Position numbers and translations under genes: made by a program. A stretch of DNA of 64,000 bases from Spirochaetaceae bacterium (GTDB taxonomy: Bacteria > Spirochaetota > Spirochaetia > Treponematales > Rectinemataceae), in contig JANYKC010000019.1 in NCBI GenBank assembly GCA_025358255.1, forward strand, positions 124,001 through 188,000, in the 5' to 3' direction. The notes beneath the pieces are model-generated. The model made no database searches, was not told the DNA's origin, and saw only the letters and a list, made by a program, of their open reading frames with translations. The number at the start of each line of letters is the position of its first letter. The stretch's first letter is position 1. Shown piece by piece: positions 32,889 through 41,915 of the stretch.

Positions 32889-33521
32889 ATGCGATTCGAG
32901 GCCGAGCGGAGTGCCTTCCTCGTCGTCGACGTCCAAAATGATTTTTGCCCCGGCGGCGCCTTGGGAGTTCCCGACGGCGACGCCGTGGTGGGTCCGATAA
33001 ACCGCCTTTCGCGGCATTTCCGCCACGTTGTCCTCACCCAGGATTGGCATCCTGCCGACCACGTCTCCTTTGCGACGACCTGGAAAAGGGCCCTCCACGA
33101 TACCGTCATCGTGGGAGGCATCCCCCAGGTCCTGTGGCCGGAGCACTGCATCCAGGGGACAGGCGGAGCCGCCTTCCATCCTGGACTCCGCGTCGAATCG
33201 GCTTCCCTCATCCTCCGGAAGGGAACGAGGCGCGAGCTTGATTCCTATTCGGCCCTCTTCGAGAACGATCGCAGGACACCCACGGGGCTGGATGGCTACC
33301 TGCGTTCCCTCGACGTGAAGAGAATCTGGATCGCGGGCCTTTCCACCGACTACTGCGTGTACTACACGGCCCTCGACGCGATCCGCCAGGACTTCGACAT
33401 CACCATCGTCGAGGATGCCATCCGCGGGGTGGACGTCCCCGAAGGCAACGTCAGCCGGGTGCTGGCCGAACTTAGGGGCCTTGGAGCCAATTTCGTGCAT
33501 TCGAGCGTCTTGGACGACTAG
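32889..33521 (+). CDS. pncA: Nicotinamidase
   Basis: A 210-residue isochorismatase-fold amidase. Catalytic Asp is in FLVVDVQNDFCPGG, Lys in LILRKGTRREL, and the nucleophilic Cys in LSTDYCVYYTALDA; zinc ligands are in TQDWHPADHVSF. It converts nicotinamide to nicotinate. The ATG at 32889 follows GGAG. pncB starts 10 nt after its stop, so the two form an NAD-salvage operon. Confidence 0.95.
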   Translation: MRFEAERSAFLVVDVQNDFCPGGALGVPDGDAVVGPINRLSRHFRHVVLTQDWHPADHVSFATTWKRALHDTVIVGGIPQVLWPEHCIQGTGGAAFHPGLRVESASLILRKGTRRELDSYSALFENDRRTPTGLDGYLRSLDVKRIWIAGLSTDYCVYYTALDAIRQDFDITIVEDAIRGVDVPEGNVSRVLAELRGLGANFVHSSVLDD

Positions 33522-33531
33522 GAAGCGGCAC

Positions 33532-34953
33532 ATGCAAAGCGCCCTGTTCACCGATTTCTACGAGCTGACCATGGCCCAGGGCTATTGGCGGGCCAGTGAC
33601 CGCCGCCGCGCGGTCTTTGACGTCTTTTTCCGTCGCCAGCCCTTTGGGGGCGGCTATGCCATAGCCGCCGGACTGCAGCCCCTACTGGCGGCCCTCGAGA
33701 ATTTCCGTTTTTCCCAGGCCGACCTTGCCTGGCTCGAATCCCTGGCCATGTTCGATCCCGCCTTCCTGGGCTTCCTCGCCGACTTCCGCTTCCGCGGTGA
33801 GGTTTGGGCGCAGGGAGAGGGTTCGGTGATCTTTCCCCAAGTCCCCATGCTCAGGATCGAGGCCGACCTCATCGAAGCCCAGCTTGTCGAAGGCCTCGTG
33901 CTCAACTATCTCAATTTCCAGAGCCTCGTCGCCACCAAGGCGACACGCATCTGGCGCGCCTCCGGTTACGGCCGAGTCCTCGAGTTCGGCCTGCGCCGCG
34001 CCCAGGGATTGGACGGCGCCGAGTCCGCAAGCCGGGCGGCCTTCATCGGCGGGGCCGAGTCCACCTCGAATGCCCTTGCCGGTCGGCTCTTCGGCATCCC
34101 CGTCACCGGGACCATGGCCCATTCCTGGGTCATGACCTTCCCTTCGGAGAAGGAAGCCTTCGAGGCCTACGCCGAAGTCTTCCCGGAAAAGAGCGTGTTC
34201 CTCATCGATACTTACGACAGTCTGGGAAGCGGCATCAAGAACGCCATTGAAGTGGGGAAGAGCCTGGCCGTCCGGGGCAAGACCTTTGGCGTCCGCCTCG
34301 ACTCGGGCGACATCGAGTACCTTTCGCACGAAGTGCGCCGTGCCCTCGACGAGGCCGGCCTGGCCGATGCCTTCATCGTGGCCTCGAACGAGCTCGATGA
34401 GGAGATCATCGAGCGTCTCGTGGGCAGCGGTTCCCCTGTGGACATCTGGGGAGTGGGCACGAGCCTTGTCACCGGTGGCAACGAGGCGGCCTTCACGGGC
34501 GTCTACAAGCTGGCCGCGGTCGAGCGCGAGGGAAGGCTCGAGCCCACCATGAAATTCAGCGACAACCCGGAAAAGTCCACGAATCCCGGCCTCAAGCAAG
34601 CCTGGCGCCTTTATTCGGAAAAGGGCGGCGCGATGGCCGATCTCATGGCCCTGGCCGAAGAGGATCCGCCTGAAGTGGGGAAGGAGGTGGCCCTCCACCA
34701 TCCCACGGGCGACTGGCGCTTCACGACCCTTGTTCCCGCCCGCGTGGAGGCCCTTCTTTCTCCGGTCATGAAGGATGGGAGGATTTCGGCCACGCTGCCT
34801 TCGCTTGCCGAGATCCATGGATCCCTGAGGGAGAGGCTTTCCTCCTTCGACTCGACCTACCTGCGGCTCCTCAATCCCCACGTCTACAAGGTCTCGATCT
34901 CCACGCGCCTGCGCGACCTCAAGCTCACCTTCATCGACGCCCACTTCAAGTGA
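33532..34953 (+). CDS. pncB: Nicotinate phosphoribosyltransferase
   Basis: A 473-residue enzyme converting nicotinate and PRPP to nicotinate mononucleotide. Family motifs: FTDFYELTMAQGYW at the N-terminus, EFGLRRAQG, GTMAHSWVM and the PRPP-binding RLDSGD. The start at 33532 is behind AGGAAG. It completes the two-step nicotinamide salvage route begun by PncA. It ends directly against the convergent GNAT gene with no spacer. Confidence 0.96.
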   Translation: MQSALFTDFYELTMAQGYWRASDRRRAVFDVFFRRQPFGGGYAIAAGLQPLLAALENFRFSQADLAWLESLAMFDPAFLGFLADFRFRGEVWAQGEGSVIFPQVPMLRIEADLIEAQLVEGLVLNYLNFQSLVATKATRIWRASGYGRVLEFGLRRAQGLDGAESASRAAFIGGAESTSNALAGRLFGIPVTGTMAHSWVMTFPSEKEAFEAYAEVFPEKSVFLIDTYDSLGSGIKNAIEVGKSLAVRGKTFGVRLDSGDIEYLSHEVRRALDEAGLADAFIVASNELDEEIIERLVGSGSPVDIWGVGTSLVTGGNEAAFTGVYKLAAVEREGRLEPTMKFSDNPEKSTNPGLKQAWRLYSEKGGAMADLMALAEEDPPEVGKEVALHHPTGDWRFTTLVPARVEALLSPVMKDGRISATLPSLAEIHGSLRERLSSFDSTYLRLLNPHVYKVSISTRLRDLKLTFIDAHFK

Positions 34954-35733
34954 TCAATCCGCCTCCTCGCCGATGGTGCAAGGATTGGATGTTGCCAGGA
35001 GGTGGAAGCCCTGCTTTTCCACGATGGGTCGGCTCATCGGGCCGGCGTCGATGGTGAGCCAGGCATATCCCCGTCTCCTGGCTTCCCGGGCGCGGAGGGC
35101 GAGCATCGCTGAATAGATCCCGCGGCCACGGAACTCCTTGAGGGTGGAGCCGCCCCAGAGACTCGCGAAGGGCGAGTTGGAGGGGAAGCGTATCCAGGCC
35201 GAAGAGACCGGCTTGTCCTCCTCGTAGGCCGCATACATGGCAATGCACTCGGGGCATTCGCTCAGGTCATGCGCAAGCTCGTCCAGCAGGTGTTTCGGGT
35301 TTTCCTGCCAGACCGCGGCGTGGACCGCCGCCACGTCCGCGAGCCGGTCCCGGTCGGCGATGCGCCTGATGTCGAGCTTGCTTTCCAGCCTGAGGGAAGG
35401 TGGCATGTCGCCCAGGTCGAGGGCCATGATCGATTCGTCCTCGCCGATCGCAAAGCCATGGGATTCCAGCCGCTTCTTGAGATCGTCCGGCTTGTCCTGC
35501 CCGTAATGCTTCCATTCAAAGGGCATGTCGAGCTTCGCGAAGAAGTCCAGCTCCCCGTCGATGGCGGCATCGGCGGTTTCCATCGAGAGTCGTGACCATG
35601 AGACGAAGCCTCGCCGTGAAACCTCATGGACCAGGTGAACGAGATTTGGGAGTTCGTAGCGGCGAAAGCCGGGAAAGAGGGCTTCCCTTCGCTCGAAGCG
35701 ATCATACTGCCGCCAGACATATTCGATATCCAT
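34954..35733 (-). CDS. GNAT-family acetyltransferase
   Basis: A 259-residue protein. The C-terminal half is a GNAT domain with acetyl-CoA motif A in EFRGRGIYSAMLALRAREA and the closing SRPIVEKQGFHLL. The N-terminal 110 residues are an extra region (MDIEYVWRQYDRFERREALF). The ATG at 35733 has GGAGG upstream and is preferred over a start 42 nt earlier. The substrate is unknown. The 130 nt upstream hold no gene that I can see. Confidence 0.85.
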   Translation of the reverse strand: MDIEYVWRQYDRFERREALFPGFRRYELPNLVHLVHEVSRRGFVSWSRLSMETADAAIDGELDFFAKLDMPFEWKHYGQDKPDDLKKRLESHGFAIGEDESIMALDLGDMPPSLRLESKLDIRRIADRDRLADVAAVHAAVWQENPKHLLDELAHDLSECPECIAMYAAYEEDKPVSSAWIRFPSNSPFASLWGGSTLKEFRGRGIYSAMLALRAREARRRGYAWLTIDAGPMSRPIVEKQGFHLLATSNPCTIGEEAD

Positions 35734-35907
35734 AAGGAGCCTCCAACAAAGGTGAAGGCCACAGTCTGACATCACGCGGCGGTCTTTCCAAGCGAAAGAA
35801 CGGTTTTATGCGCCTCAGGCAGCGCGGTCTTTAGGCCCTAAGGCGGCGGCGCGCCTTCTGGAAGTTGAGACTCCAGGTGATGCCATGGCCTCCTCGGCAT
35901 CGCCTTG

Positions 35908-36153
35908 TCAATTGCCCTTGCCCTTGTCTTCGATCAACCTGTTCACGAATCCCACTTCATTCCTGAGCTTGAGTATCTCCTCATCACGCTCAAGGAGGGC
36001 CTTTTCCATCGAGGAGATCTTTTCCTCGACCCTTGCCAGCCTTTTTTCGCCTTCGGCGCCAAGGCCCTTGTTCTTTTTGGAAAGATAGTCAAAACCGGCG
36101 GCGAACGCCGTCATCGCGACAAGTCCGCCGACAATGATGAAGGTGATCCACAT
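35908..36153 (-). CDS. Small membrane protein with coiled coil (PspB-like layout)
   Basis: An 81-residue protein with one N-terminal membrane helix (WITFIIVGGLVAMTAFAAGF) and a charged coiled coil (RLARVEEKISSMEKALLERD). This layout is like phage-shock protein B, but I see no decisive sequence match and no psp genes nearby. The ATG at 36153 has AAAGGAG with a six-base spacer; a longer in-frame version would overlap the VOC gene and lacks a site. Confidence 0.75.
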   Translation of the reverse strand: MWITFIIVGGLVAMTAFAAGFDYLSKKNKGLGAEGEKRLARVEEKISSMEKALLERDEEILKLRNEVGFVNRLIEDKGKGN

Positions 36154-36241
36154 GAAGGGCTCCTTTGGCTGGGTCTGCTGACCCGGTATCGTGACACCGG
36201 CCGCCGGGGCAGGTATGTCCCGAATCCGAATATCCCATGTC

Positions 36242-36628
36242 TCAGGTCGGCTGGACCAGGTTGATGAGGTTTCCGCATCCATCCTCGAAGAGGACCGTCA
36301 GGATGGGGCCTGCGTTCACCGGCTCGCCGCGGAACATGACTCCGCGTCCCTTGAGCTTCGCATACTCGGCCTGGATGTCCTTGGATACGAAGGCTGTGAC
36401 CGGGATTCCGGCGTCGAAGAGCGCCTTCTGGTGGATGCGCGATGGCGGGAAATCCATGGGCTCGAGCACAAGCTCCATGCCTTCGCTTCCCTCCGGGGAG
36501 ACCACCGTGAGCCAGCGAAACGCGCCCATCGGAAAGTCCGCCATTTTCGAGAAGCCGAGGATTCCTGTATAGAAACCAAGGGCTTTTTCCTGGTCATCTA
36601 CCGGAACGCTCATGAAAGCGATGCGCAT
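36242..36628 (-). CDS. VOC/glyoxalase-family protein
   Basis: A 128-residue single-domain VOC protein with FYTGILGFSKMAD, MELVLEPMD and TVLFEDGCGNLINLVQP. Family members bind a divalent metal and act as dioxygenases, isomerases or resistance proteins; the function here is open. It is followed 88 nt later by the small membrane protein gene on the same strand. Confidence 0.88.
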   Translation of the reverse strand: MRIAFMSVPVDDQEKALGFYTGILGFSKMADFPMGAFRWLTVVSPEGSEGMELVLEPMDFPPSRIHQKALFDAGIPVTAFVSKDIQAEYAKLKGRGVMFRGEPVNAGPILTVLFEDGCGNLINLVQPT

Positions 36629-36683
36629 ACGGATCCCCCAGGGAAAAGATAGGCCTGTCCGCAGCGGAAGGCAAGCGGGAAAG

Positions 36684-36717
36684 TCCGGCCCGGGGGCTCA
36701 TGCCAAGGCAGGCCGGA
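36684..36717 (-). terminator. GC-rich hairpin after the ABC exporter genes
   Basis: In the 157-nt space between the ABC gene stop (36786) and the VOC gene, TCCGGCC (36684-36690) pairs with GGCCGGA (36711-36717). On the minus strand CTTTCCC follows, a poor U-tract. It may end the ABC exporter transcript. The rest of the space shows no recognisable element. Confidence 0.4.
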
Positions 36718-36785
36718 GGGCGACGCGGCGTCCTTGCCCTAGGTCGGCCTTGTGGAGACCCTGCCCCGGAACCCGCCCGCTCCAA

Positions 36786-38597
36786 TCATCGCCTTGCCCC
36801 GAGGCTCTCGATGTACTCGAGGCTCTGGTGCCGGAAATAGGTGTCGTAGAGGGTGGCATACTCGCCGCCGCGGGAAAGCAGCTCATCATGCCTGCCTTCC
36901 TCCACGACGCGCCCGGCCTCGAGGACGATGATGCGGTCGGCGAAGCGTACGGTGGAGAGGCGATGCGCGATCACGATGGCGGTCCGCCCCAGCATCAGGG
37001 TCTCAAGCCCTTCCTGGATCTGGGCCTCGGTGAAGGGGTCCACGCTCGAAGTGGCCTCGTCGAGGACAAAGATGGCGGGATCCTTGAGGAGGACGCGGGC
37101 CAGCACGACGAGCTGGCGCTGGCCCATGGAGATCGACGAACCCCGGTGGCCGGTCTGCGTGGCAAGGCCATTGGGCAGCTCCTCGACCCAGTCGCCTCGC
37201 CCGAGGGACCGGGCAGCCCGTTCGACCTCGGCGTCCGTCGCCGCGGGGCGCGAATAGCGGATGTTGTCCGCCACCGTCCCCGGGAAGAGGAAGGGGTCCT
37301 GGGAGACGAGGCCGATGGAATCGCGCAACGCGTCGAGCGACCAGGTCCTGATGTCGTGGCCATCCACGAGAAGCATGCCGCCCTGGAACTCGTAGAAGCG
37401 CATGAGGAGCTTGACGATCGAGGACTTCCCGGCGCCGGTCTTCCCGACTATGGCGAGTTTCTCGCCGGCCCTGATATTGAGGTCAAAGCCCGGGAGCACG
37501 GTCTCCTTGCCGTTGTAGGAGAATTCGAGTCCCCTGTACGAGACTGCCCCATCCACCTTCGGCGGCGCATGCTTCCCTGCCTGCCGCACGCGGGGCTCGC
37601 GGTCGATGAGGGAGAAGACCCGCTCGGCCGCGGCGAGGCCATCCTGGAACTGGCTCCAGAAGGAGGCGATGTTGAGCATGGGCCACCAGAAATAGCCGAC
37701 CGACTGCATGAAGAGGAACCACTGGCCGGGCGTGAGCCCTCCGCCCCGCGTCTGCATTCCGCCCGTGAAAAGGACAAAGCCATCGCCCAGCCCCGAGGCG
37801 ATGCCCACCACGGGGAAGATGAGCTGGAAGACGATGCCGCGGCGAAGGCCGAAACGGTAGGCGGTCTTGTTGTCTTCCTTGAACCCCCGCCACAGGAAGC
37901 GCTCGCGGCGGAAGCCCTTGGCCACGGATATGCCCGCCACGCTCTCCTGGATGCTCGCGTTCACCTGGGCGGTTACCCGCTTGGCGTTCCGCGTGACGAA
38001 GCGCGCCATGCCGCGGAAGCCGAGCGCGAGCCCCGCCGCGATGGGCGCCATGGCGAGCACGACGAGGGCAAGCTTCGACGAGAGCGAGACGAGGTAGCCG
38101 AAGAAGATCCCGACCAGGACGATCTGGGAGAGGAAGTCCACGACGAGGCCCACGACGTTGGCGAAATCCTCGGTGTCGGTCGTGATCCTGCTGACCACCT
38201 TCGCCGAGCTGTGCTCGTCGTAGAAGGAGAGGTCGTGGGCGATGGACCGCGCGAAGGCATCCGAGCGGAGGCGGAGGATGGTCTCGCCGACCACCTTGCC
38301 CGAGAGGTGCTGGCGGAGGAAGTTGAGTAGCCATTCCAGGGAGCCGAATGAGGCCACCGCGATGCCAAGGCCGATGAAGACCCCTACGGCCGGGAAGGCG
38401 GCAGCCGCGTCCAGGGAGCGCGATATGACCACCTGGGCCGCGAAATCCGCCAGGGAAGCCAGGGCCAGGACCAGCCCGACAAGGGCGATGCGCCAGCGCC
38501 ATGGCCGGAAGTATGAGGCGATGCGCGAAATGAGCGCGCGGTCGGTGTAGTTGCGATCATAAGCCTCGGTCTCGAGGCCGTCCATTATGAAGCCCAT
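36786..38597 (-). CDS. ABC exporter half-transporter (catalytic-site subunit)
   Basis: A 603-residue fusion of a six-helix type IV exporter domain and an ATPase. Walker A is GKTGAGKSS, the signature is the non-canonical SISMGQRQL, Walker B is IFVLDEATSSVD with the catalytic Glu, and the switch His is in IAHRLSTV. It starts 3 nt after the stop of the partner ABC gene. The pair fits heterodimeric exporters of drugs, lipids or peptides in which only one ATP site is active. Confidence 0.93.
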   Translation of the reverse strand: MGFIMDGLETEAYDRNYTDRALISRIASYFRPWRWRIALVGLVLALASLADFAAQVVISRSLDAAAAFPAVGVFIGLGIAVASFGSLEWLLNFLRQHLSGKVVGETILRLRSDAFARSIAHDLSFYDEHSSAKVVSRITTDTEDFANVVGLVVDFLSQIVLVGIFFGYLVSLSSKLALVVLAMAPIAAGLALGFRGMARFVTRNAKRVTAQVNASIQESVAGISVAKGFRRERFLWRGFKEDNKTAYRFGLRRGIVFQLIFPVVGIASGLGDGFVLFTGGMQTRGGGLTPGQWFLFMQSVGYFWWPMLNIASFWSQFQDGLAAAERVFSLIDREPRVRQAGKHAPPKVDGAVSYRGLEFSYNGKETVLPGFDLNIRAGEKLAIVGKTGAGKSSIVKLLMRFYEFQGGMLLVDGHDIRTWSLDALRDSIGLVSQDPFLFPGTVADNIRYSRPAATDAEVERAARSLGRGDWVEELPNGLATQTGHRGSSISMGQRQLVVLARVLLKDPAIFVLDEATSSVDPFTEAQIQEGLETLMLGRTAIVIAHRLSTVRFADRIIVLEAGRVVEEGRHDELLSRGGEYATLYDTYFRHQSLEYIESLGARR

Positions 38598-38600
38598 CTC

Positions 38601-40403
38601 TTAGGTCCTTGCGAAAAGTCGGCGATAGTCCTCGTTGGTTTCGAGGAGCTCCGTATGCGTGCCAGCCGCGGCCAGCTCCCCGCCCTTGAGGAGGAGGATG
38701 CGGTTGGCCCACCGTATCTGGGAAAGGCGGTGGGTTATGAGGAAGGTCGTCCTGCCCGCGCTCGCCCGCCGCATCGCCTTCTGGATCTCGTCCTCCGTTC
38801 GCGAGTCGACAGCAGAGGTGGAGTCGTCAAGGATGAGGATCCGGGGATCGGCGAGGAAGGCCCTCGCGATGGCTATCCGTTGCTTCTGGCCGCCGGACAG
38901 AGTGACGCCGCGCTCTCCCACCTCGGTCGCGTAGCCTTTTTCGAAGGACATGATGAAGTCGTGGGCCTGGGCCTCCCGCGCGGCGCCTTCGATCTCCGCG
39001 TCCGTCGCCCCTTCCCGGCCGAAGGCGATGTTCTCGCCTATGGTCCGGGAATAGAGGAAGATGTCCTGTTCGACCACGGCGACCTGGCCGCGCAGGCTCT
39101 CGAGGCTCCATCCGCGGACGTCGGTGCCGTCTATGAAGATGCTTCCGGAATCAGCGTCGAAGACGCGGTTCACGAGGCGGGCCAGGCTGGTCTTTCCGCT
39201 CCCCGTCTGCCCGACCAAGGCGACGGTCTCGCCCGGCTCTACCCGGAAGCTGATGCCGCGAAGCACCGGGCGGGAGCTCTCGCCTTCGCAGGAATTCCCG
39301 CCGATGCCGCAAAAGGAGAAGTTAACGTCCCGGAACTCCACGAGGCCCTCGATGCGCCTGGCCGCTCCTTGCGGATTCTCGTCAAGGTCCGTTCGGGTCA
39401 TGATTGTCTCGAGGATGCGGCCTGCGCTGGAAAGCCCCATCTGGAAGAGGTTGAAAGACCACATCGAGATGAAGGTCGCGAACCGCAGTGGGTTCCACAG
39501 GAGCATGAAGCTCACGACCTGTCCGATGCTGATGGAACCTGAGCGCCAAAGGAGGAGGGCATGGAGGAAGGCGCCGCCCCAGCAGACGGCGAAGGCCAGG
39601 AGCGGCCAGTAGAGGGCCTGGATCCGGGTGGCCTTGATGTAGAGGTCCTTGAGCCTTGCGGCGCCGACGGCGAATTTTCCGCCTTCGCGGCCTTCCCCTA
39701 GGTTGGCCTTCACGGTCTCGATGCCTTCCAGGGCATCGGCAAGGTTGCCGTTGAGCTCGCCGAAACGGTCACGCTGCTCGTCCGTCACGGGGTTGAGCCG
39801 CTTGTTGTAGTCGAGGACGGAGAGGACGAGGAGGGCCAGGAACACAAGGGGCATGAGGAGGAGGCGGAGGTCGAGGGAGGCGATCATCGCGAGGGGCACC
39901 ACGATGCCCAGGGCCGCGTCCATGATAAGGAGGAGGCCGGGGGAGAACATCAAGTTGAGGAAGTGGACGTCGTTCGTGGCGCGAGCCATGATGTCGCCGA
40001 CCTTCTGGCGCGAATGGAAGGTCTGGCTCTTGCCGAGGAGGCTTGCGTAGAGCTCCTCCCGGGAATCGCGCTCGATGCGCTGCGCCAGGAATTCGAAGCT
40101 GATGTTCCGCCCGAGTCCCATGGTCCCCTGGACAATGCCCGCCGCCCCGAGGAGGAGGGCAACGCCCAGGAGGTCGGCGACCAGCCATTCGGGCCGGGAG
40201 ATGATGTCGAAGCCGCGGCCTATGAAGAGGAAGCGGCCCGAGTACCCCATGTTGTTGACTATGGAAAAGAGCACGGCCATGAAGGGCAGCCATGGGTAGC
40301 GGGCCAGATGGGAAAGGAGCCAGCGCTTCGGGCCGCGGGTATCGTAGCGGTGCTCCTCCCCGGTTCGGAACTCCGCCTGGCTGGCTGGGATGATGTGCGA
40401 CAT
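38601..40403 (-). CDS. ABC exporter half-transporter (degenerate-site subunit)
   Basis: A 600-residue ABC exporter half. Walker A GQTGSGKTS and signature LSGGQKQR are canonical, but Walker B reads ILILDDSTSAVD, with Asp in place of the catalytic Glu. In known heterodimers the degenerate ATP site combines such a Walker B with the non-canonical signature of the partner, exactly the arrangement of these two genes. It is 3 nt from the partner gene. The substrate cannot be read from the sequence. Confidence 0.93.
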   Translation of the reverse strand: MSHIIPASQAEFRTGEEHRYDTRGPKRWLLSHLARYPWLPFMAVLFSIVNNMGYSGRFLFIGRGFDIISRPEWLVADLLGVALLLGAAGIVQGTMGLGRNISFEFLAQRIERDSREELYASLLGKSQTFHSRQKVGDIMARATNDVHFLNLMFSPGLLLIMDAALGIVVPLAMIASLDLRLLLMPLVFLALLVLSVLDYNKRLNPVTDEQRDRFGELNGNLADALEGIETVKANLGEGREGGKFAVGAARLKDLYIKATRIQALYWPLLAFAVCWGGAFLHALLLWRSGSISIGQVVSFMLLWNPLRFATFISMWSFNLFQMGLSSAGRILETIMTRTDLDENPQGAARRIEGLVEFRDVNFSFCGIGGNSCEGESSRPVLRGISFRVEPGETVALVGQTGSGKTSLARLVNRVFDADSGSIFIDGTDVRGWSLESLRGQVAVVEQDIFLYSRTIGENIAFGREGATDAEIEGAAREAQAHDFIMSFEKGYATEVGERGVTLSGGQKQRIAIARAFLADPRILILDDSTSAVDSRTEDEIQKAMRRASAGRTTFLITHRLSQIRWANRILLLKGGELAAAGTHTELLETNEDYRRLFART

Positions 40404-40427
40404 GCTTAGATAGTAGCGCGCCCGGGG

Positions 40428-40457
40428 ATTTGACGCCAGCGGCCCCGGGCGCCAAAT
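40428..40457. repeat. Inverted repeat between the MATE and ABC genes
   Basis: ATTTGACGCC (40428-40437) pairs with GGCGCCAAAT (40448-40457) with one mismatch, around a GC-rich loop. It lies in the 70-nt space between the MATE stop and the ABC start. There is no T-tract on either side; it may separate the two transcripts. Confidence 0.4.
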
Positions 40458-40473
40458 GCGCGAAGCCAGGGAA

Positions 40474-41883
40474 TCAGCCCGGATGGGGCTCCTCTGCGAC
40501 CTCCGCGAGGTTCCGCACCCAATGCTCCTTTTTCAGCCACCATGACGCCACGAGGGCCTTGGGGATGTCGGAGACCTTGGCGATGCCGAAGAGGGCCACG
40601 GGACCAAGGGATGTGAACTTCGCAATTATGAAGGCCGCGGGAATGAAGACGGCATAGGTCACGCCGACATCGACCCACAGGCCCATCGCGGTGTCGCCGC
40701 CGGAGCGCGAGACGGCGAACTGCGCGTTGAGGAGGCACCAGACAGGGAGATAGGCCGCGATGACGAAGACGAGTCCCCTCGTGACCAGCCGCGCTTCCGC
40801 GGTGAGGTTGCCGAAGACGAGGGGGATGGCGAGGGTGGCCGCGGCGGCAGCCAGGCTAGCGAAGGCCCCGAAGATGAAGGAGCCCGACATGATCCACTTG
40901 GCCTTCCGGCGGCCCTCCTCCAGCTTCCCGGCGCCGAGGGTCGAGCCGACGATGACGCCCGTCGCGGTGTGGATGGCGGGGAAGACGAGGAAGATCAGGT
41001 TGGCGATGGTCCAGCCCGCGGCCATGCCGGCCACGGTCTCGGCGCCGCCCCGGCCGTTGTAGAGGGCCGTGATGATGGTCTCGGAGACGACCCAGGCCGT
41101 CTCCGAGAAGAGCATCATGCCGGAGCGCGAGAGGATCGAGCCGAATATCCTCCGGTCGATCGCGAATATGAGGCGTGGGTTGAAGGCGAAGCTGGGCTTC
41201 TTTTTCGCGATGATCAGCGCGAAGGCGAGGAACTCGATCATGCGGGCGATGTCGGTCGCTACCCCGGCGCCCACGACCTCGAGGCGCGGCGCGCCGATGT
41301 TGCCGTAGATGAAGATCCAGTTGAAAATGGTGCAGGCCACCGCCGCGGTCGATGAGACGAGGAGTGGAACCTTGGTGACGCCTATATCGCGGAAGGCCGT
41401 TCCGATGGCGGCGGCGAAGGCCATGGGGATGAAGCTGGGCGCGACCGAACGCATGAAGCGCGCGCCTTCCCTGACGATCTCGTCACCCTGGAGGTTGCCG
41501 CCGAGCATCATCCTGATGAGGGCCTCCGGGAAGGCGAGGCAGACGATCGTGTGGGCCGCGCCAAAGAGGGTGGCCATGAGGAACTTGAAGCGGAAAGCCT
41601 GCTTCATGCCTTCCGCGTCCGAGGCTCCCCGGTGCTGGGAAAGATAGATCCCTCCCGCCGTGCAGACGGTGTTGAGTATGACCATGTAGATGAAGTTGAT
41701 CTGGTTGGCCGTGTTCACCGCGGCCATCTTCGAATCGCCGAGGCCGGCGACCATGAAATTGTCGACGAGGGAAATGAGGCCGGTCACCAGGGTCTGGAGC
41801 ATGACGGGCACGACGATCGAAAGGGCTTCCTTGTAGAAAGCCAAGGGGCCCAGGCGCGGCGGATATGCCGGGACTTTTACCAT
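40474..41883 (-). CDS. MATE-family multidrug efflux transporter
   Basis: A 469-residue protein with about twelve helices arranged as two six-helix halves. Typical MATE segments include LVTGLISLVDNFMVAGLGD, TICTAGGIYLSQHRG-like early helices and GVIVGSTLGAGKLEEGRRKA in the second half. It would export cationic compounds by Na+ or H+ antiport. The ATG at 41883 has AGGAG only one base upstream, an unusually short spacing, and no better start follows. Longer in-frame extensions upstream run into the vWA gene and are not coding. It lies 32 nt after the vWA cluster. Confidence 0.92.
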   Translation of the reverse strand: MVKVPAYPPRLGPLAFYKEALSIVVPVMLQTLVTGLISLVDNFMVAGLGDSKMAAVNTANQINFIYMVILNTVCTAGGIYLSQHRGASDAEGMKQAFRFKFLMATLFGAAHTIVCLAFPEALIRMMLGGNLQGDEIVREGARFMRSVAPSFIPMAFAAAIGTAFRDIGVTKVPLLVSSTAAVACTIFNWIFIYGNIGAPRLEVVGAGVATDIARMIEFLAFALIIAKKKPSFAFNPRLIFAIDRRIFGSILSRSGMMLFSETAWVVSETIITALYNGRGGAETVAGMAAGWTIANLIFLVFPAIHTATGVIVGSTLGAGKLEEGRRKAKWIMSGSFIFGAFASLAAAAATLAIPLVFGNLTAEARLVTRGLVFVIAAYLPVWCLLNAQFAVSRSGGDTAMGLWVDVGVTYAVFIPAAFIIAKFTSLGPVALFGIAKVSDIPKALVASWWLKKEHWVRNLAEVAEEPHPG

Positions 41884-41915
41884 GCTCCTTTGTACACTGC
41901 CGGGAGGGTCCCTCT

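Noticed and set aside
36629-36785. Possible structured RNA (riboswitch or signal-recognition RNA) in the 157-nt space
   Set aside because: The conserved GGTCCGGAAGGAAGCAGCC-like core of 4.5S RNA is absent and only a simple hairpin is visible.
36612-38330. Plus-strand frame of about 570 codons opposite the ABC exporter gene
   Set aside because: Antisense shadow; composition is Gly/Glu/Ala-rich and matches no family.
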